Source of the DNA: RGIG2041 sp045546315
GTDB lineage: Bacteria > Bacillota > Clostridia > UBA1381 > UMGS1253
Reading direction: 5' to 3'
NCBI GenBank assembly: GCA_045546315.1
Contig: JAZQCN010000029.1
Span: forward strand, 1-5,717
Length of the DNA stretch: 5,717 nt
Below, one piece after another: positions 1 through 5,103 of this stretch. The stretch's first letter is position 1. Every line of letters begins with the position of its first letter. The notes under the pieces were generated by a model. It was not told the DNA's origin. It did no database searches and was given only the letters and a program-made list of their open reading frames with translations. The position numbers were made by a program, and so were the translations under genes.

Positions 1-50
1 TTTGTTTTTTTCGTTCGTATGTTATTGCCATTTGCTTTATCTTCTTTCAT
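1..50 (-). CDS. Possible start of an unidentified gene, cut by the left edge
   Basis: On the minus strand an open frame begins with ATG at 50-48 and runs off the window as MKEDKANGNNIRTKKT. A second ATG in another frame, at 31-29, begins MAITYERKKQ and is also open to the edge. A good promoter lies just upstream (79-107), which is why a gene start is expected here. Neither ATG has a strong Shine-Dalgarno site: the second has a weak AGAAG nine bases before it, the first has none. The RTKKT stretch in the first frame recalls the region before the first helix of many TetR-type regulators, but 16 residues cannot identify a family. The existence of a gene is an inference from promoter plus open frames. 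Confidence 0.3.
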   Translation of the reverse strand, partial: MKEDKANGNNIRTKKT

Positions 51-78
51 AATATAATTAACAAAGATTTCTAATTAA

Positions 79-107
79 ATTATATCACTATTCTACATAA
101 AATTCAA
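79..107 (-). promoter_or_regulatory. Sigma-A-type promoter reading left, out of the window
   Basis: On the minus strand TTGAAT (107-102) is followed after exactly 17 bases by a perfect TATAAT (84-79). Transcription would begin near position 72, about 22 bases before the ATG at 50 and about 41 before the ATG at 31. It lies downstream of the flavoprotein gene and so probably starts a separate unit for the gene cut by the left edge. AT-rich DNA produces such boxes by chance, but the spacing and -10 match are as good as any in the window. Confidence 0.55.
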
Positions 108-347
108 GTATTTCACCATATTTCTACAAAAACTTCTAATCGCAATCTTCTTTATTTCTATAAGACTATTCATTAGTAGGTTTTGTCGCAAAATGTCGTA
201 ACTAATATGAACACTGTACAATTCAAGCACCGATTTCTAGTGATAACTCATATAATTAAGACCAAAAAGCAATCTTTTTCTTTATATTATCACATCTTTA
301 CACATCATTCGACAGAATTTTTACTCGTGTCAAGACCGGAACAAAAA
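108..347. other. AT-rich intergenic stretch without a supported gene
   Basis: This stretch follows the stop codon of the flavoprotein gene. I see no coding sequence with a credible ribosome binding site on either strand, and no GC-rich stem followed by a T-run that would make a clear terminator for the upstream genes. The only structures are the repeat nest at 172-206 and a very AT-rich six-base-pair hairpin at 264-279 (AAAAAG, four-base loop, CTTTTT), too weak to call a terminator. Confidence 0.5.
172..206. repeat. Nested inverted repeats with a 10-base direct repeat
   Basis: An outer pair ATTAGT (172-177) and ACTAAT (201-206) encloses an inner pair TTTTG (181-185) and CAAAA (189-193) with a three-base centre. 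TGTCG also occurs twice in direct orientation, at 184-188 (as TGTCG within TTTTGTCG) and 194-198, one DNA helical turn apart. Such an arrangement can be a protein-binding site or the end of a mobile element; no transposase or matching second end is visible, so no element is called. Confidence 0.3.
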
Positions 348-1580
348 CTACACATTATCCTCTAATCCCTGAATGTATTTATGCATGGTTTCTGCCACAA
401 TCTTACTGTGTGCAACGGCTTCAACGACCGTTCTTGCACCATTCACTACATCGCCCGATGCAAATATCCCCAGTCGGCTTGTGTTGCCGAATTCATCCGC
501 CACCAAAAGTCCGGATTTACTTGCCTCCAAACCGGTTGTGGTAGAAACAATAACATTTCTCGGTCCCTGACTGATTGCAATAATCACAGAATCCGAAGGA
601 TAGAATTTATCGCTGCCTTCTATTTCTTCCATCGTTCCGTCCTCATGTTCTGTAACATCGCGGAAAATCACGCCGTCATCCAAGATTTCAACCGGTTTGC
701 AGTTATACTTAAAATTCACGCCCTCTAATTTTGCATAGCTGTATTCATAATCGCTCGCCGCAACCTTGGCGGTCAGTGAAAAGCAAGTTACATCACGGCT
801 GCCACTTCGCACGACAGTGCGTGCAACATCCATAGCAGCATTGCCGGCACCGATAATAATCACCTTTTCACCCAATTTATATACATTCGGATTGTTCAGA
901 TAATTGATGGCAAAATGGACATTTCCGAATGTCTCGCCTTTTATATGTAATGTATTGGGACGCCATACGCCCGTACCGATAAAAATCGCTTTATAGCCGT
1001 CTCTGAACAAATCATCCACGCTGATTGCATCGCCGATTCGAATATTCGGGCGAATTTTTATGCCTTTGAGTTCAATGTGTCGATATTGTAGATCATCGAG
1101 CACACTTTTCGGCAAACGAAATTCCGGAATGCCGTAGCGCAAAACGCCGCCGATTTTATCCTTGCTTTCAAAAATCGTCACCTTATAACCGTAGCGCGCC
1201 AAGATGATTGCAATTGTAAGACCTGCAGGTCCGGAACCAACAATGGCAACCTTTTGACCGTTTGACTTTGCAGGACCTTCAACCATTTTCGGTGCAAATG
1301 CACCGGATATATAATGCTCAATGGCAGAAAAATGAACCGGCGCGCCCTTTTTATTGAGCACGCAGTTGCCTTCGCACTGTTTCTCGTGATTGCAAATCAA
1401 GCTGCAAATCGTGGTGAGCGGGTTGTTTTCAAAAAGTATTCTTCCAGCCTCATCCAGCTTATTTTCCTTTAAAAGACGAATAATCTGCGGAATAGGCGTG
1501 CTTATAGGACAGCCTTTTTGGCATGTCGGATTTTTACATTGCAAGCAGCGATTTGCCTCGTCCAAAATATGAAGTGCCAC
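348..1580 (-). CDS. GltD-like NAD(P)H-dependent flavoprotein oxidoreductase, stand-alone
   Basis: A 410-residue cytoplasmic FAD/NAD(P) oxidoreductase of the glutamate synthase small-subunit family. The N-terminal domain carries two four-cysteine sets expected to bind 4Fe-4S clusters: C12, C15, C20, C24 and C59, C63, C69, C73. An FAD-binding fold follows (VGSGPAG, about 114-120), then an NAD(P)-binding fold (IIGAGNAAMD, about 242-251), and the C-terminal FAD motif with GD at 376-377. In GltD such a unit passes electrons from NADPH to a large partner. No large glutamate synthase subunit is present here, so its acceptor is unknown; related stand-alone proteins include the SudA/NfnB-like group. 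The start is placed at GTG 1580 because GGAGGAG lies seven bases upstream and the conserved sequence begins there; an in-frame ATG at 1625 would add 15 basic residues with no binding site. It is the last gene of the co-directional set, 48 bases after the acetyltransferase. Family is sure, physiological role is not. Confidence 0.9.
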   Translation of the reverse strand: MALHILDEANRCLQCKNPTCQKGCPISTPIPQIIRLLKENKLDEAGRILFENNPLTTICSLICNHEKQCEGNCVLNKKGAPVHFSAIEHYISGAFAPKMVEGPAKSNGQKVAIVGSGPAGLTIAIILARYGYKVTIFESKDKIGGVLRYGIPEFRLPKSVLDDLQYRHIELKGIKIRPNIRIGDAISVDDLFRDGYKAIFIGTGVWRPNTLHIKGETFGNVHFAINYLNNPNVYKLGEKVIIIGAGNAAMDVARTVVRSGSRDVTCFSLTAKVAASDYEYSYAKLEGVNFKYNCKPVEILDDGVIFRDVTEHEDGTMEEIEGSDKFYPSDSVIIAISQGPRNVIVSTTTGLEASKSGLLVADEFGNTSRLGIFASGDVVNGARTVVEAVAHSKIVAETMHKYIQGLEDNV

Positions 1581-1587
1581 TAATTTT

Positions 1588-1594
1588 CTCCTCC
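1588..1594 (-). promoter_or_regulatory. Ribosome binding site deciding a GTG start
   Basis: GGAGGAG on the minus strand sits seven bases before the GTG at 1580. It lies inside the 15-codon extension that an ATG start at 1625 would require, so it argues for the GTG start of the flavoprotein. Confidence 0.8.
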
Positions 1595-1628
1595 GTTCAC
1601 TGCAAAAACATTTTCTTACAAGCAAGCT

Positions 1629-2231
1629 TTATAGTTTAATCTCTCTATCCTTAAAATAATACTTTTTATCGTGTTCGTTGATTTCACGCAGCACCCGGCA
1701 CGGGTTGCCGACTGCAACTACGCCGGACGGGATGTCCTTTGTGACCACGCTTCCTGCGCCGATAACCGTATTATCCCCGATTGTAACCCCGGGCACAAGC
1801 ACTGCACCTGCACCAATCCAGCAATTTTTACCGATTCTGACCGGTGCATTGTACTGATAGCCTTGTGCGCGCAGCTCCGGCAAAATCGGATGTGCGCCGG
1901 TCGCAATCGTAACATTCGGTCCAAACATCGTAAAGTCCCCCACATAAATATGCGTGTCGTCCACGAGTGTTAAGTTAAAATTCGCATAGACATTTTTCCC
2001 GAAATGCACATGCTTACCGCCCCAGTTTGCCCGTAGCGGCGGCTCAATATAGCAGCCTTCGCCGATTTCGGCAAACATTTCTTTTAAAAGCGCTTTTCGT
2101 TTTGCAAACTCCGTGGGGCGTGTCTGATTAAAATCGTACAGCTTTTCAAGGCAAGCAAACTGCTGTTTAATAATTTCATCGTCGCACGGAAGATACAATT
2201 CTCCGGAATGTAATTTTTCGTAATCGCTCAT
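1629..2231 (-). CDS. Sugar O-acetyltransferase of the LacA/Maa family
   Basis: A 200-residue cytoplasmic hexapeptide-repeat acetyltransferase that moves an acetyl group from acetyl-CoA to a sugar hydroxyl. An N-terminal maltose-acetyltransferase helical region (about 1-55) is followed by a left-handed beta-helix of hexapeptide repeats (about 58-180) and a tail ending near YYFKD. The catalytic histidine of the family is His114 in TGAHP. NFN (84-86), the VDD pair (D91, D92) and Trp138 in WIG match positions that line the acceptor and CoA sites in LacA and Maa. The tail CRVLREIN...YYFKD is close to what I recall of E. coli LacA. AGGGGAG lies six bases before the ATG. It sits between the broken ceramidase-like gene and the flavoprotein, consistent with a sugar-related cluster. 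The actual acceptor (galactoside, maltose or another sugar) cannot be read from sequence. Confidence 0.93.
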   Translation of the reverse strand: MSDYEKLHSGELYLPCDDEIIKQQFACLEKLYDFNQTRPTEFAKRKALLKEMFAEIGEGCYIEPPLRANWGGKHVHFGKNVYANFNLTLVDDTHIYVGDFTMFGPNVTIATGAHPILPELRAQGYQYNAPVRIGKNCWIGAGAVLVPGVTIGDNTVIGAGSVVTKDIPSGVVAVGNPCRVLREINEHDKKYYFKDREIKL

Positions 2232-2261
2232 AGCTCTCTCCCCTCGAAGCTCATTTTTATT

Positions 2262-2879
2262 TCAGTTTTTCATATCCTTAAGCAATTCTCTTGCACCGTC
2301 GATAATTCTTTCGCCTACGCCCGCTTTAAACTTAGATGAGCGTGCCTCATAGCCGCCCTCGGCATAAGCGGACTCTACCGGAAAATAGCCGTTATGCCCG
2401 TTAACAAGCTCGCACACCAGTACAATTTCCCAACCCGGTGTTCTCTTAATTTCCATACTGATGCCCGTAAACGGCTCGCCCGGGATACCCACCATGGCAA
2501 TTTCACCGAGTTTTAAGCCGGTCAAGCCCATTTCAAAATATTCCGGTCCGTTTGCAAGCTTGCACATTCTCGCCGACTCGGCAACCACCGTTGTAAGCTC
2601 CATTGCTTCAAACGGGATTTCGCTGTCGCGTCCCTCTTCGTGCAGCTGATTATATTTGCGCGCCAACACAAGCTCCTCCGGCGTCGGTACATTTGCCGGC
2701 ATCTGGATTGTCTTGTGGAAAATGTCAATGTCATCTACATCGATGTATTTTACCTTGTCATACACCTGCAAAACCGTGCCCGCCATTGCTCTGCCGACAA
2801 ATCTTGCCATACCGGGACTCTTCATTTCGTTGTCAAAGCTGATTTCCGTATCGTTCATATCGCCGTCCTTCGGGTGCAC
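2262..2879 (-). pseudogene. C-terminal fragment of the ceramidase-like gene
   Basis: This frame is open for 205 codons from a GTG at 2879 that has no ribosome binding site and lies inside the N-terminal fragment. It contains HPKDGDMN (2-9), GRAMAGTVL (29-37), LGEIAMVGIPGEPF (about 124-137), NGHNGYFP (160-167) and GGYEA (175-179). The PGE glutamate and a tyrosine near the GGYEA block correspond by position to C-terminal metal-site residues in known ceramidases; that assignment is from memory. It ends normally with TGA 30 bases before the acetyltransferase start. Independent expression is doubtful. Confidence 0.7.
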
Positions 2880-3127
2880 ATTTGTGCTGCCGAAATCACC
2901 TTGCTCACCTCCACCGCCAATTTGATTTCATCTGCCTGCTCTACGGTGAGCGAGCAAACATCCACGCTGATTACGGCAATTCTTTTTTTACCGCACTCAA
3001 GCACGATGGCGCTTGTTTCAAGATCGTGCAAAAAACCTTTCACATGTCTCGGTACATAATACCCCATCACACCAAAACCCATTTTTGGGTTTATATTGCA
3101 TACTGCATAACCAACTCTCAAACTCAT
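2855..3127 (-). pseudogene. N-terminal fragment of the ceramidase-like gene
   Basis: This frame encodes 90 residues beginning MSLRVGYAVCNINPKMGFG and including MGYYVPR (21-27) and IAVISVDVCSL (about 50-60), which match the family's opening pattern: a G-x-A-x-x-x-I-x-P strand, a GY...R turn, and a buried IVSVD strand. It then reads DEIKLAVEVSKVISAAQM and ends in eight residues unlike the family before a TGA. The ATG at 3127 is chosen because AGGTGAGG lies six bases before it; a GTG at 3139 overlaps that site. There is no signal peptide, so the ancestral protein was cytoplasmic. Confidence 0.7.
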
Positions 3128-3133
3128 TTTTTG

Positions 3134-3141
3134 CCTCACCT
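3134..3141 (-). promoter_or_regulatory. Ribosome binding site for the ceramidase-like gene
   Basis: AGGTGAGG on the minus strand lies six bases before the ATG at 3127. It overlaps an in-frame GTG at 3139, which rules that codon out as the likely start. Confidence 0.7.
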
Positions 3142-3178
3142 TTTGTCAATATATAGGCTGTATAATCCGGATGCCTGC

Positions 3179-3197
3179 CTCTTTACATATTAAAGAG
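3179..3197. repeat. Inverted repeat spanning the amidohydrolase stop codon
   Basis: CTCTTTA (3179-3185) and TAAAGAG (3191-3197) form a perfect seven-base-pair stem around a five-base loop; the stop codon of the amidohydrolase lies in one arm. Read on the plus strand it is followed by TCTTTTT, read on the minus strand there is no T-run, so it does not look like a terminator for the minus-strand genes. It may be chance in AT-rich DNA. Confidence 0.35.
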
Positions 3198-3950
3198 TCT
3201 TTTTGCATTATTCAATAATATATTTTCCTTGTCTCTCTGTCCAAGCATTGCAAATTCTATTCTTCCTCTTTGTGAAGCCGCAGAATAGGTATCTGTACCG
3301 AACAAAATATGTTCAGAGCCTATTTGCGATACTGCATACTCTATTATCCTGTTTTTAAGACTTGCAAAACCCGATGTGTCTACATAAACATTTTCAAATT
3401 TTGCATCTCTCACGGCTTTAATATGATATTCATTTTTCAAATGTGCCATAATAAAGGTTGCGTTTTGATATTGGTTTGCAAAAGGAAGAATATAATCCGC
3501 ACCCTTTTCAGGATGAATCTGCACAATCGCAGAAAGCTTGTCTGCAAACGAAAAAATCTTATCGCCGTATTCTTCAACAGAATACTTATGGCACACCGGA
3601 TGAATTTTTATTCCAACACATTTTTCGGATTTAAGCATTCTTTCTGCCTGCGTAAATGTATTTTCGTTTCTGGGATCAATAATCACCCATTGATATAAAG
3701 CGTCGACCTTGTTTGCCAAGTCGAACATAAACTCGTTCGATGCTTCCGTTCTGCTTGTATCAAGCACCCCATCAAACGGTGAAACAAACACCTTGCCTAT
3801 ATGTGCCGTTTCACTTATTTTCGACAATACATCCCAATATGCAGTATACAAATCCCCCTCTTGCATTATATCAGTCAGGTGATTATGTACTAAACTGTCT
3901 TTCGGACCATAATTCAAATGGCAATGTGTATCAATTGCATTTACAAACAT
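3183..3950 (-). CDS. Metal-dependent hydrolase of the amidohydrolase-2 family
   Basis: A 255-residue cytoplasmic TIM-barrel hydrolase (PF04909 type), a family covering decarboxylases, lactonases and amide or ester hydrolases. From the chosen start, the metal-binding HxH is H9 and H11 in DTHCHL; KIHP follows at 115-118, a barrel histidine at about 146 (IVQIHP), another at about 170 (IMAHL), and the catalytic aspartate is D220 in FGTDTY. These fall in the usual order on successive barrel strands. AAAAGGA lies nine bases before ATG 3950 but directly touches the upstream ATG at 3959, so 3950 is preferred; the longer form would have 258 residues. The gene is clearly more AT-rich than the two genes after it. 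It begins a run that continues 55 bases later into the ceramidase-like gene and may have its own control region upstream (3978-4030). The family is well supported, the substrate is not known. Confidence 0.88.
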   Translation of the reverse strand: MFVNAIDTHCHLNYGPKDSLVHNHLTDIMQEGDLYTAYWDVLSKISETAHIGKVFVSPFDGVLDTSRTEASNEFMFDLANKVDALYQWVIIDPRNENTFTQAERMLKSEKCVGIKIHPVCHKYSVEEYGDKIFSFADKLSAIVQIHPEKGADYILPFANQYQNATFIMAHLKNEYHIKAVRDAKFENVYVDTSGFASLKNRIIEYAVSQIGSEHILFGTDTYSAASQRGRIEFAMLGQRDKENILLNNAKRLFNM

Positions 3951-3959
3951 GTATTTCAT

Positions 3960-3966
3960 TCCTTTT
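3960..3966 (-). promoter_or_regulatory. Ribosome binding site deciding the amidohydrolase start
   Basis: AAAAGGA on the minus strand abuts the ATG at 3959 with no spacing but is nine bases from the ATG at 3950. Normal spacing favours the second ATG, which shortens the protein by three residues. Confidence 0.6.
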
Positions 3967-3977
3967 AATGATTTTCG

Positions 3978-4030
3978 ACAGTCTTACTATAAAGACTGTA
4001 TAAACTAGATACTGATACAGAACGAATCAG
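3978..4030 (-). promoter_or_regulatory. Overlapping inverted repeats upstream of the amidohydrolase
   Basis: Three inverted repeats overlap here. ACAGTCTT (3978-3985) pairs with AAGACTGT (3992-3999) across six bases; CTGTAT (3996-4001) pairs with ATACAG (4015-4020); CTGAT (4012-4016) pairs with ATCAG (4026-4030). On the minus strand the six-base spacer of the first repeat reads TATAGT, a five-of-six match to a -10 box, 36-41 bases before the ATG. No good -35 box is seen at 16-18 bases. The arrangement suggests an operator overlapping an activator-dependent promoter, or an RNA leader with competing stems. Function is inferred. Confidence 0.4.
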
Positions 4031-4088
4031 CATAACCCCTATAATTAAACTTATTAAAACCTTTTCATCTTACACACTCTCTTATGCA

Positions 4089-5084
4089 TCAAAATAATTC
4101 ATCCGTAAAATAAGCATTTGTGTTTGCATGCTTTCCGTTCGCATCCGTGACGGTGATTCTTACATAAATATCTTCTAACTCCACATCAAAGTCTGCACTG
4201 CTGATAAACTCACCTGCATCTGCCTTTAATAACTTCGCCCGTCTCGTGCCTGTATGCAACGCTATACTTTCTGCGTCCGAGCAATCAATATGAATTTTAC
4301 CATCTTCAAACCACAAATTGTGTATCTGCGGCCCCTGAGAAGCGTAAAAATTTCCCGCCACCAAAGCGCTCGTAATCGCTCTGTACTCAAGCTTTTCCGC
4401 CTTAATCATCGTAAAGCCGCCACCGCAGGCTTCCTCTCTGTGGCAATCATCTGTCGCAATACAGTAGATACGCTTTCCGCCCCGCAGCATATCATCATAT
4501 TCTTTTTCATTGTAATCGCAATAACCAAGAAGTACACACTCGTTATTAAAAACTTCCATAGCATTCATATGGTTATATCCCATATAATCGTTGTAGTTTT
4601 CAAGTGACCAATTCGGATGATTATATGTAACGAAAAAGCCACCTTCTCTTCCCCTTTTCATCATATCGCTAACGCATTCATGCGTATGCTCTCTTTCATA
4701 ATCCGGCGCATTTTCGTCATACTGCACTTGATCCAGATAATTGACACTGTTTCTGAAAAAGTACTTTGAACGGTGAAAACAAACCTGTTTTAAATTATCA
4801 GGTTCAAGCGCAATAAGACACATATGACATGTTTTCATGAAGCGTTTTTCTTTTTGTTCGTTTACTTCCATCTCGTAACCGTTCAAGGGTAAAAAATCCT
4901 CGTCGGCAAGCTCAGGATGCGGAACCAGCACATCGTGGTCTGTAAATGCAACTACGGAGTAGCCTTTTTTCTTATAAACATTTTTTACTTCTTCCGGGCT
5001 CAGGCGACCGTCCGAAACTGTAGAGTGGCAATGCAAATTCGCCTTGTAAAATGCGCCTGCTTCAGGCAATAAATACTTTCTCAT
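4089..5084 (-). CDS. PHP-domain metal-dependent phosphoesterase
   Basis: A 331-residue cytoplasmic protein with a complete-looking PHP domain, the polymerase and histidinol phosphatase fold that uses a cluster of two or three metal ions to hydrolyse phosphate esters. Metal-site motifs appear in order: HCH (H18, H20) with D25, TDHD (48-51), E71 in NGYE, H87 in TCHM, H156 in YNHP, and TDDCH with D212 and H215. The region after about 250 looks beta-rich (alternating hydrophobic residues to about 325), as in longer COG0613-like relatives, and ends in ELF. AAGGAGAG lies six bases before the ATG, and the upstream HAD gene ends only 19 bases away, so the two are almost certainly co-transcribed and perhaps act on related phosphorylated compounds. 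No membrane segment or signal peptide is seen. It is not a histidinol phosphatase or polymerase by length and context. Fold and metal site are well supported, substrate unknown. Confidence 0.9.
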   Translation of the reverse strand: MRKYLLPEAGAFYKANLHCHSTVSDGRLSPEEVKNVYKKKGYSVVAFTDHDVLVPHPELADEDFLPLNGYEMEVNEQKEKRFMKTCHMCLIALEPDNLKQVCFHRSKYFFRNSVNYLDQVQYDENAPDYEREHTHECVSDMMKRGREGGFFVTYNHPNWSLENYNDYMGYNHMNAMEVFNNECVLLGYCDYNEKEYDDMLRGGKRIYCIATDDCHREEACGGGFTMIKAEKLEYRAITSALVAGNFYASQGPQIHNLWFEDGKIHIDCSDAESIALHTGTRRAKLLKADAGEFISSADFDVELEDIYVRITVTDANGKHANTNAYFTDELF

Positions 5085-5103
5085 AAAACTCTCTCCTTAA
5101 ATT

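Larger units (their letters stand above)
2262..3127 (-). pseudogene. Neutral/alkaline ceramidase-like gene, internally deleted and frameshifted
   Basis: Two reading frames together cover the beginning and end of a protein of the neutral/alkaline ceramidase superfamily (PF04734 type), metal-dependent hydrolases that in characterised members cleave the amide bond of N-acylsphingosines; many bacterial relatives have unknown substrates. The N-terminal part (90 codons) ends where the family normally reaches its metal-binding HTHTG motif. The C-terminal part (205 codons) picks up in another frame near the usual G-D-x-N region. Together they encode about 295 residues, against roughly 420-460 in my recollection of bacterial relatives, so something like 130 central residues are missing, with the break near 2865-2895. 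Both parts remain free of stop codons and the ribosome binding site is intact, so the lesion looks recent. It could also be an assembly error. A working enzyme is unlikely because the central metal ligands are absent. Confidence 0.75.

Noticed and set aside
94..229. Two similar boxes around CTTGAATT on the minus strand (near 100-111 and 218-229)
   Set aside because: The second has no -10 box at proper spacing and the match is short enough to be chance in AT-rich DNA.
264..279. Hairpin after the flavoprotein gene as a terminator
   Set aside because: The six-pair stem is five A-T pairs and one G-C, too weak, and there is no following T-run on the minus strand.
183..365. 60-codon plus-strand frame left of and overlapping the flavoprotein end
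   Set aside because: It begins with TTG without a ribosome binding site, overlaps the end of a certain gene, and its translation resembles no protein I recognise.
381..728. 115-codon plus-strand frame inside the flavoprotein
   Set aside because: It is antisense to a gene with clear motifs, has Cys/His-rich translation typical of antisense frames, and has no ribosome binding site.
1629..2231. Part of a lac operon
   Set aside because: The acetyltransferase is LacA-like, but no beta-galactosidase or permease gene is nearby; this family is widespread outside lac operons.
2855..2890. Programmed ribosomal frameshift joining the two ceramidase-like frames
   Set aside because: No slippery heptamer is present in the overlap, and even a fused product would lack the HTHTG block, so a deletion explains the facts better.
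2640..3059. 139-codon plus-strand frame over the ceramidase-like gene
   Set aside because: The minus strand carries recognisable family motifs on both sides; this frame is its shadow and only stays open because of codon bias.
3143..3166. Plus-strand promoter (TTGTCA and TATAAT) between the amidohydrolase and ceramidase-like gene
   Set aside because: The spacing is only 12 bases and no plus-strand gene follows.
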